This document shows positions 56,622 to 64,000 of a DNA stretch of 64,000 nt, in pieces (within the stretch, counting starts at the first letter, position 1; the number at the start of each line of letters is the position of its first letter). The notes beneath the pieces were generated by a model. That model ran no database searches and was not told where the DNA came from. It saw nothing but the letters and a program-made list of their open reading frames with translations. The position numbers and the translations under genes were made by a program. Source of the DNA: Bufo bufo (Eukaryota; Chordata; Amphibia; Anura; Bufonidae); assembly GCF_905171765.1 (NCBI RefSeq), contig NC_053391.1, positions 657,605,750 through 657,669,749 of the forward strand. The letters are read 5' to 3'.

Positions 56622-57190
56622 CTGGTGGGGTACTACAGCTGGAGATCTCCTTAACTGGTGGGGTACTACAGCTGGGGATCTCCTTGACTGGTGGGGTAAT
56701 ACAGCTGGGATCTCCTTGACTGGTGGGGTACTACCGCTGGGGATCTCCATGACTGGTGGGGTACTACTGCTGGGGATCTCCTTGCTTGGTGGGGTACTAC
56801 CGCTAGAGATCTCCCTGACTGGTGGGGTACTGCCGCTGGGGATCTCCTTGACTGATAGGGTACTACCGCTGGGGATCTCCTTGAGTGGTGGGGTACTATC
56901 GCTGGGGATCTCCTTGACTGGTGGGGTACTACCGCTGGGGATCTCCTTGACTGGTGAGGTACTACAGCTTGGGATCTCCTTGACTGGTGGGGTACTACCG
57001 CTGGGGATCTCCTTGCCTGGTGGGGTACTACTGCTGGTGATCTCCTTGCCTGGTGGGGTACTACCGCTAGAGATCTTCTTGACTGGTGGGATGCTACAAC
57101 TGGGGATCTCCTTGACTGGTGGGGTACTACTGCTGGGGATCTCCTTGACTGGTGTGGTACTATCGCTGGGGATCTCCTTAACTGCCTGTG
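56622..57190. repeat. 33-bp minisatellite, about 17 units
   Basis: Units of GACTGGTGGGGTACTACCGC followed by TGGGGATCTCCTT. The period of 33 keeps frames open on both strands: a plus frame (56716-57282, TGGVLPLGISL units) and a minus frame (56610-57263, VKEIPSGSTPP units). Variation between units falls mostly at one codon and changes the residue in both frames, so there is no sign of protein-level constraint. Confidence 0.92.
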
Positions 57191-58156
57191 TGCCTGAATT
57201 TTTTTTTTGGACCAGGCAGAGCTGGTATTTTGTCATCAGGATTGGTATGACATCAGTGTTCACTGTGGGAAAATCCTTATAACTGCAGTCCCGTCTTATT
57301 TATAGATATCATTAACAGTGGTGAGAGCTCTGTTTTCCTGGCAAAGAGTTTTAAATCCGCTGTATAGACCTAAAGTCCAAAAATAAAATTCTATCATCCT
57401 GAAGGCACCACTAGGGGGAGCTTAGGGGTCTATGGAATACTTTGTATTACTAAATGCAACATATAAGCTCCTAAGCTCCCTCTAGTGGTGACTGCAGGCA
57501 ACCAGAATTTTATCATTTAAGTCTAAATTGAGCTCTAGGCTATAAAAATAGATTAAGAAATTGACAAATTGATGCTATATTATCCAATTAAACTTGACTA
57601 CAGTGTGTACAGGTACAGTAATATAAAGCCTTTGCCTGGCAAACTTCTCAGGTAAAAAATAAATATTTAATAGGAAGCAAACGATATTTAGCATCCATGA
57701 TAAACTGGTGACATCTGGACGTCCCTTTGACTTGTAAACTGTACAGTAAAAGAACTGCGCATACAAATGTATTTCTATGAAATAAAACAAATGACTGTCA
57801 TAAAGAGATATGATTCAGCAAATTATAAATGGAGCCAAAAACAAAGGGGGGTAATTATCATTCCCACCAGACAAGTTCTGGTGTAAAAAAGTCGCAAGCC
57901 TCATGGTTGTGACTTTTTAAATGCCACTTCACCTAAATTCATGCGCTAGTGGTATTTCTACGTTGCCCTGGCCACTTTCATGCGAAGGGCACGTGATTAG
58001 GTTGGGTGGGGCCAGCGGGCACGGCATATTTATCTTCTTTTACGTCAGTTTTCTGGCATAAATAGACTGAAATCTAAGCCAGCTCCGAGCTGGTATAAAT
58101 TGCACCTCGTCATAAATTAGGGACATCTTCCAGCAGTGCAGGGGAAATTATACAAT
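57191..58156. other. unassigned, with a hairpin at 57406-57490
   Basis: CACCACTAGGGGGAGCTTAGG and its complement at 57470-57490 form the arms of a small palindromic repeat. The remainder shows nothing I can name. Confidence 0.4.
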
Positions 58157-58224
58157 GACGGCTCTTACTGGGAGTAGTCAAAGTGCTGGGTAGGTTACTA
58201 CTCCCCATGTTCTCAGGCATAAAA
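58157..58224. repeat. fragment shared with 60449-60520
   Basis: GACGGCTCTTACTGGGAGTA, AGTCAAAGTGCTGGG and ACTACTCCCCATGTTC occur in both places, so this is a truncated copy of the repeat at 60336-60880. Confidence 0.7.
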
Positions 58225-59426
58225 ACGCTGGCCTATGATACTTCATATATGAATCACGTATCATCACTGGCAGAAAACAAAGCACTAAAATGATCTCACT
58301 AGTGAATGACAGGAAGGGAATGCTGAGGGTCATGGATGGAGGAGATGATCCAGCAGATGTCTGGCATACAGGTACATGAATGACAGTAAACAGAAACAGA
58401 GCAATACTAAATTCAACCCAGCAATACAAACAAATCACGATTACGCATTACAACAAGAAAGACCGTGGCACTACGGATCCCACAACACACAGAAATTCCA
58501 CTAGACTAGAACAAGATCATTGTGGAATGACATCCTAGAACAGAGAACAAAATACAAAAACAACTAGAAGGAAATGCACAGAGCAAAAATGCATTACATG
58601 GCAACCTGACTAGAGAAAGGCCTGGGTATATAAAGGCTCAGCAATCAGCAACCTCATCAAACAGGCCAAGATAGGCGATACCCAAATCCTGATTTAAACG
58701 CAAGTAAGTTGCACAGAAACTGCCCAGAGTTAGTAACCAGGTGAACAGAAAGCAACAGAGAAATCCTTGTTACTGATAAAACACTTATACAGTAAAATTC
58801 CTTTCATCTGGCCAGAGGATCAAACATTCTGGGTCAATGGATGCCAAACAAGTCTATGACGTTTCTCTGCTCAGTCTTTTGGTTCTGTGATATTCAACAG
58901 ATCTTCCCATTTCAGTCATATACACACCACATATATTCCGAGTGTGACACTAGAGGAAACTAAAATAAACTGAGGAAACACGTAAAACCATCATGCAGAG
59001 TAAAATAGTGAAATGTATGAGTACTAACCACTGAGCCATCATGCTGAGCCTTAATAGTGAATTTCCTCAGATGAACATGTATGTGTTCAAGTGCGTGTAT
59101 AAGTATGTGCGAGTCAAGGTGGGGATACACATGAGATAGAAGTAGGATTAACCACTGAAGGAACGATCCTCACAATGACACAACCTTACACATTTTTGTC
59201 CATATTGGGCCATTACAGATGTTCAAACTGGCCACAAGTTCAATCACAGCAAGAACGATTTTTCTGGTAACGTTCCTTCCTGCAAAATCAGTAAAGAAAA
59301 TTACACACGGCCAACTTTTTTTCTGACGGTGGGCCATCGATCACTAAAACAATTGCTACTTGCTAAATTTCACCTAAAGAATGAACGTTTTGGTCTGTTT
59401 TGATCAGACTAATGTGCATGGCTGAC
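58225..59426. other. unassigned
   Basis: A-rich, no gene. The minus frame 58178-58438 has a hydrophobic start but no domain. Confidence 0.35.
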
Positions 59427-59901
59427 TTAAAGGGGTTGTGCAAGAATGAGTGAGCTTTGGCAACCAGTCCCCACTTAGGCAAACCTGTATACGGAAGCTT
59501 ACTCCCTCCTCCTTCTTCTCCCAGTCTGTGATGCTCCCCTGAGCTCCCTCCCGGTGAACATCTGATTTGACATGGCTGAAGCCAATTACTGGCCATGAAG
59601 GAGATCGGATCCCCTTGCATCATGTGACCATTTGTCATGATGTAAGGGGAGCCGGTCACCTCTGCGTCCAATAATTGGCTGCAGGTGATGCAATACTAGA
59701 TGTTTACAGCGAGGGAGCCAAGTGGCAACACCCCCCTCCCCCCCACTTGGCCAGATCTATAAAGGGAAGCTTAGTGACCTGCTTCCAGTCACTGGCTCCC
59801 CGCTCCTTCTTCTCCCAGTCTGTGATGCTCCCTTGGGCTCCCTCGCAGTAAACATCCAGTATGACATCACCTGCAGCCAATTATTGGACGCAGAGGTGAC
59901 C
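59427..59901. repeat. T2-like left end and an inverted repeat
   Basis: TTAAAGGGGTTGTGCAAG at 59427. The segment 59652-59720 (GGTCACCTCTGCGTCCAATAA and on) is nearly the complement of 59835-59901, separated by about 115 bases. The flanking CTTCTTCTCCCAGTCTGTGA occurs twice in direct orientation. Confidence 0.6.
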
Positions 59902-60335
59902 GTCTCCACTTACAGTCACACACACTTCAAAATGGTATCACTGAAAAGTACAGATCCGAACAGTAGACATAACTACAAAAAAAGTTATAGGGGTCAGAAT
60001 ATGGTAAATAATTTTTTTTTCTTCTCAAGGCTTTTAATTTTTTTCAGTAGTAAAATGCAAGAAAAGTTATAGAAGTGTGGTATCGTGGTACCCGGAGAAT
60101 GAAGGTAACACAACTGTAAATGGTGGCATTAGAAAGTACAACTTGTCCCGCAAAAAATAAGCCCTCATAAGGCTATGTGAACGGAAAAATAAAAAAGTTA
60201 GGACTATGGGAAGGCGGGGAGTCAGAAATGAAAATGCAAAAATGGAGAATTGCAAGGGTTAAAAAAAAAAAATATATATATATATATATATATTTTGTAA
60301 GAAGGTATCTGGAATCATCGTGGATGGAAGGTATG
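59902..60335. other. unassigned; (TA)n at 60272-60293
   Basis: Low-complexity T- and A-runs and one TA microsatellite. No gene. Confidence 0.45.
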
Positions 60336-60880
60336 TGTCACTAAGGTTCCTGGCATCGGTGAAGTAAGAGCCGGTATTTTATGTGCCAGCAGCAGCTATT
60401 GCTATTTGACACCGTGAGATTTAGCATGGCTGTCATAACTGATCCAGGACGGCTCTTACTGGGAGTAGTCAAAGTGCTGGGTGGGTTACTACTCCCCATG
60501 TTCCAGGCCGGGTTTTGCCAGGCATAAAAACCAGCCAGCACTGCCAGGTGTGTGGTGTTTAACTCCCTCTGACAATGGAACTCAAGAGTCTGTGTGCTGT
60601 GAACTGAGGGCTGTGCTTGGATTTGAGGTTTGAGCCGGGCTTGATGAGGCTGAACGGCTAACAGGGTGTGAATTAACACCCAGGAGAAAAGGTGACTTTT
60701 GTTATTTATGGACTTTCCTTGTGTGTGAACAAACACCAAGCCGCCTGCGTTTTGTGATACACTTTATCTGCATTTTGTTATACACCAATGTGTGAATAAA
60801 CACCGCTGTTTGATTCAAGAACAGTGTACTTTGCCTCTATACTGCATCCGCTAATCCGAACTACCAGAGCGAATCCCCAC
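60336..60880 (+). mobile_element. candidate solo LTR
   Basis: Starts TGTCACTAAGGTTCC and ends near CGAATCCCCACA. AATAAAC occurs at 60794, and there is a short ACTGTGAACTGAGGG region. A partial copy is at 58157. No internal retroelement genes, and no clean target duplication found. Confidence 0.35.
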
Positions 60881-61650
60881 AATATATATAGACACCTGAA
60901 TTTATAACAGTGGAACAGAAAGGTATGTCCGCACAGACTTTCTTTGACAGCCTATGGTACACATTAATAATAATCATATTTATTTATATAGCGCCACCAT
61001 ATTCCGCAGCGCTTTACAATTCAGAGGGTTCATGTGCAAAACAAAAAACATCACAACGTAACTGGCAAATATACAACCGGGACACTAGGAGCCAGGGCCC
61101 TGCTCGCAAGAGCTTACAATCTATTAATGTAAGAGATTACTCCTGAGGCTCTGTATATCACCGACAAGAGGTGAACAGAGCCCAAACACGAATGTGTGTA
61201 CAGTACATATAAATATACATATGTACAGTATATGCATATGTTCAGAAGTATGTACAGTATATGGATGGATATGACCTTTATTGGGGACAGCAAGTGATGC
61301 TAATGTCTGTAAAGAGCTGCGGAGTGAGTGAGAAAAATGAAAATTAAAAATTAAAATATGTATGTAATTTGCATGAGCATACATTGTATAGTAGTAAGTA
61401 TCTACATATGCATATGTATGTGTGCAAATGTGTGTATTAGTATGAGTTCAGGTGTGGGCTTGTGTATCCAAAGGTGTTTTTAGGTTCATAGGAACAGAAA
61501 AATGAAAATGATGGCAATTCCCGGATCCACCACATGACGGACATCATCTGCGCCCAATGGATCCCATTGATTATAATGGATTCAGTTGGGTTTCCACCAT
61601 GGTGTCCGTCATTTCCCAGCAGATTTGACAGAATATGTAAGAGAAACTCT
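60881..61650. other. interspersed repeat fragment 60968-61131, then ATGT-rich sequence
   Basis: 60968-61131 contains TTTATATAGCGCCACCATAT, CGCAGCGCTTTAC and AAGAGCTTACAATCTATTAA, a familiar type of amphibian interspersed repeat whose class I cannot assign. 61195-61470 is rich in GTATATG-type bases. No gene. Confidence 0.45.
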
Positions 61651-62106
61651 TAAAGGGAATGTCTCACTTCAGCAAGAGGCATTTATCGTGTAGCGGAAGT
61701 TAATGCAAGGCTCTTACTAATGTATTGTGATTGTCCATATTGCCTCCTTTGCTGGCTGGACTAATTTTTCCATCCTCTTCTGGTTTCCATGGTTACGACC
61801 ACCCTGCAATCCAGCATCGGTGGTCATGCTTGCACACTACAGGAAAAAGCACTAGCCTATGTGCGCTCCTATGGTCCCGGCTACCAGAGAGGCCCGAAGC
61901 TTTTTCCTATAGTGTGCAAGCACGACCACCGATGCTGGATTGCAGGGTGGTCACAGCCCCTGGATATGAGCAGTGTATAATGTGATAGAAAAATGAATCC
62001 AGCCAGCCAAGGAGACAATATGGACAATCACAATACATTAGTAAGTGCCTTGTATTGACTTGCTCTACATACTAAATACCACTTGCTGAAGTGAGACGAC
62101 CCTCGC
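61651..62106. mobile_element. palindromic T2-like MITE
   Basis: TTAAAGGGAATGTCTCACTTC pairs with GAAGTGAGACGACCCT at the right (about 62084-62102). Arms include TACATTAGTAAG / CTTACTAATGTATTG, ATTGTGATTGTCCATATTG and CACCCTGCAATCCAGCATCG. Overlapping frames are shadows. Confidence 0.7.
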
Positions 62107-62198
62107 CTGAGTATGTGTAAGTGTATGGATATGAGTATGTACGGTGTGCAACTATGTAAATATTATGTGTATGTATATGACTGTGTGTATCCGTATAA

Positions 62199-62364
62199 GG
62201 GCTCATTCGGACGACTATATGTGTTTTGCAGCCCGCAAATTACGGATCCGCAAAACATGGATACCGCCCATGTGCTATCCGCATCTTTTGCGGCCCCATT
62301 GAAAGGAATGGGTTCTCATCCGTTCCGCAAAATTGCAGAATGGATGCGTTGTGTGAATGAGCCC
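62199..62364. mobile_element. Harbinger-like MITE (GGGCTCATTC ends)
   Basis: TAA at 62196-62198 and 62365-62367. GGGCTCATTCGGACGAC and GTTGTGTGAATGAGCCC form the ends. The interior has CCGCATCTTTTGCGG. Confidence 0.82.
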
Positions 62365-62433
62365 TAAGAGTGTACAAGTATACGTGAGAACATACAATGT
62401 TTTTCACTTTCATATTCTCTCCATCACTATAAC

Positions 62434-63392
62434 TAGGGCTGAAACGATTACGCGATTGAATCGAGTAATTCGACACAAAAAAATCCTCGATGCTAAAAAA
62501 TTTCGTTTGTGTCACGTGACCACGGAGCGAGAGTGAAGCGCTTGCTATTACTCCCGCTCCGTGGTCTCCCGCTGGCCCGGTATACTCACCTTTCCAGCAG
62601 GGGGCCTCCGGACACTTCACAGCACATCCATGGTCCCGCGCTGCACTGACCCCCTGACGTATGCACGCCGTGACCTGACGAGCTGTGTGACGTCAGACGC
62701 AGAGCAGCGCGGAACGATGGCGTAGCAACCAATGACGCTGTGCACTCCGGGTGTCAGGAGGAGCAGGGGGTGAGATGATTTCACAAGGGGGGAGAGCTGC
62801 TGGCACAAGGGGGGTGAGATGATGACACAAGGGGGAAGAGCTGCTGGCACAAGGGGGGGGGGGAGCTGCTGGCACAAGGGGGGAGAGCTGCTGATACAAG
62901 GGGGGAGAGCTGCTGGCACAAGGGGGGGAGCTGCTGGCACAAGGGGGGAGAGCTGCTGATACAAGGGGGGGAGCTGCTGGCACAAGGGGGGGGAGCTGCT
63001 GGCACAAGGGGGGGGGAGCTGCTGGCACAAGTGGGGGAGCTGCAGGCACAAGGGGGGAAAGCTGCTGGCACAAGGGAGAGGAGCTGCTGGCACAAGGGGG
63101 GGAGCTGCTGGCACAAGGGGGGAAAGCTGCTGGCACAAGGGGGGGAGCTGCTGGCTCTGGGGTGGGGGAGAGCTGAAGGCACTGGGGGAGTGGAATGATG
63201 GCACTGGGGGAACGGAGAGGTGGCACTGGTTGGAACTGAAGCACTTGGGCTGATCACACAGGGGGAAATGAAGGGTGTTGGGGACTGATGACAGGGGGTC
63301 TGATGAGCTTTCATAAAGGAAAACAGTCTATTAATAAAAAAAATTATTTTTAGAATACTCGATTTCTAAAATAATCCTTTACTGCAGCCCTA
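62434..63392. mobile_element. hAT-type MITE with a G-rich minisatellite
   Basis: ACTATAAC (62426-62433) and ACCATAAC (63393-63400) are an 8-bp target duplication with one change. The ends TAGGGCTGAAACG and CTGCAGCCCTA are of the hAT TAGGGCTG type. The middle is occupied by the minisatellite at 62763-63180. No transposase is encoded. Confidence 0.8.
62763..63180. repeat. G-rich minisatellite (~20-24 bp)
   Basis: Units of GAGCTGCTGGCACAAGGGGG with G-runs of 4 to 9, about nineteen in number. The three overlapping minus frames (62617-63314) encode Pro/Leu/Ser low-complexity products and are not genes. The plus strand could form G-quadruplexes. Confidence 0.9.
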
Positions 63393-63400
63393 ACCATAAC

Positions 63401-63736
63401 TAGAATTCTACATTTCACACATACAAGGTTCTCTTCTATGAAGTAACACATTGATCTTAACAGTCTTCAAACGTACAGGCAAGCAATGGAAATCTGATCC
63501 TGTAGCTTGGAGAAACCTGATAATTGCCTTGGCCACATTATTTTTTTTTTTTCATTTTATCTTGTGACTCATGTATGCATTCTTCTAGGCCTGAAGGGCA
63601 CATGCAAGAAGTAAGGAGGAGCGCATTAAGATCTAGTCAGAAATCTACTCAGTATGACAGTGGCTCTGCACAGCTCTACATTATAGAACATTCCCTTGCT
63701 GGCCTTCAGCTACTCCTTCTCTCCAACCCCCTTGTA

Positions 63737-63744
<8 letters not shown>
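63401..63744. other. unassigned
   Basis: No gene or element recognised. Confidence 0.4.

Positions 63745-63787
<43 letters not shown>
63745..63787. repeat. (TA)n microsatellite
   Basis: About 21 uninterrupted TA units. Confidence 0.97.
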
Positions 63788-63789
<2 letters not shown>

Positions 63790-63841
63790 ATCTGCTGCCC
63801 GGAAACAATAGATTTTACCACAATTCTGTATACTATATATA

Positions 63842-64000
63842 CACTGCTCAAAAAAATAAAGGGAACACTTAAACAACACAATGTAACTCCAAGTCAATCA
63901 CACTTCTGTGAAATCAAACTGTCCACTTAGGAAGCAACACTGAGTGACAATCAATTTCACATGCTGTTGTGCAAATGGGATAGACAGCAGGTGGAAATTA
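63842..64000 (+). mobile_element. start of a second Tc1-like element, cut by the window edge
   Basis: TA at 63840-63841 precedes CACTGCTCAAAAAAATAAAG, a widespread Tc1-like terminus in fish and frogs. The next bases (GGGAACACTTAAACAACACA) continue the known pattern. Only the left inverted-repeat arm lies in the window, so no transposase can be assessed. Confidence 0.75.

Noticed and set aside
62617..63314. Three overlapping Pro/Ser/Leu-rich minus frames
   Set aside because: Low-complexity translations of the G-rich minisatellite in all three frames.
1..64000. tRNA, rRNA or tRNA-derived SINE
   Set aside because: No clear A-box/B-box pair (GGTTCRANNCC) or rRNA segment was found by eye; a covariance scan would be needed to exclude one fully.

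Overview
This window looks like intergenic or intronic DNA from a large, repeat-rich vertebrate genome, most likely an anuran amphibian. I recognised no host protein-coding exon, tRNA or rRNA. The amphibian assignment is inference. It rests on many short palindromic elements that begin TTAAAGGRR and sit in TTAA targets (the T2-MITE type described from Xenopus), on many TIR elements with TTCACACG or GCACACGACCG-type ends, and on vertebrate-type piggyBac, Tc1/mariner, hAT and Penelope-like elements.

Layout. 1-7400 is unassigned sequence with nested Harbinger-like MITEs and one hAT MITE that has a perfect 8-bp target duplication. 7423-16522 is one Penelope-like (PLE) insertion of about 9.1 kb with a perfect 14-bp target duplication. 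It holds a full-length copy A (minus strand), a 5'-truncated copy B in tandem upstream of A (minus), and a 5'-truncated copy C head-to-head with B (plus). 17-30 kb is a dense field of MITEs, a candidate solo LTR and a 21-bp minisatellite with 127-bp higher-order repeats. 30156-36353 is a complete piggyBac-like transposon with an open 599-codon transposase frame, a cluster of hairpins in its left arm and a 395-bp tandem array in its right arm. 36.4-46.4 kb holds paired T2-like MITEs, further Harbinger-like and hAT MITEs, and unassigned sequence. 46479-48029 is a Tc1/mariner element whose transposase frame is open but has Asn in place of the second catalytic Asp. 48-62 kb holds more MITEs and two minisatellites (63 bp and 33 bp units) whose periods are multiples of three and so create long spurious ORFs. 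62434-63392 is a hAT-type MITE filled with a G-rich minisatellite. The window ends inside a second Tc1-like element that starts near 63842.

The genes are therefore all mobile-element genes. The PLE encodes a coiled-coil ORF1 protein and an RT/GIY-YIG ORF2 protein, whose frames overlap by ATGA in copy A. piggyBac encodes a DDD transposase. The Tc1 element encodes a DDE-type transposase that is probably dead. T2-like MITEs probably depend on a Kolobok-type transposase, Harbinger-like MITEs on a PIF/Harbinger transposase and hAT MITEs on a hAT transposase, none of which is present here. A few repeat-poor stretches (about 17.9-18.3, 29.1-29.35, 38.0-38.55, 42.1-42.3, 44.55-44.76 and 50.45-51.13 kb) are the best places to look for conserved host regulatory DNA, but I could not test conservation.
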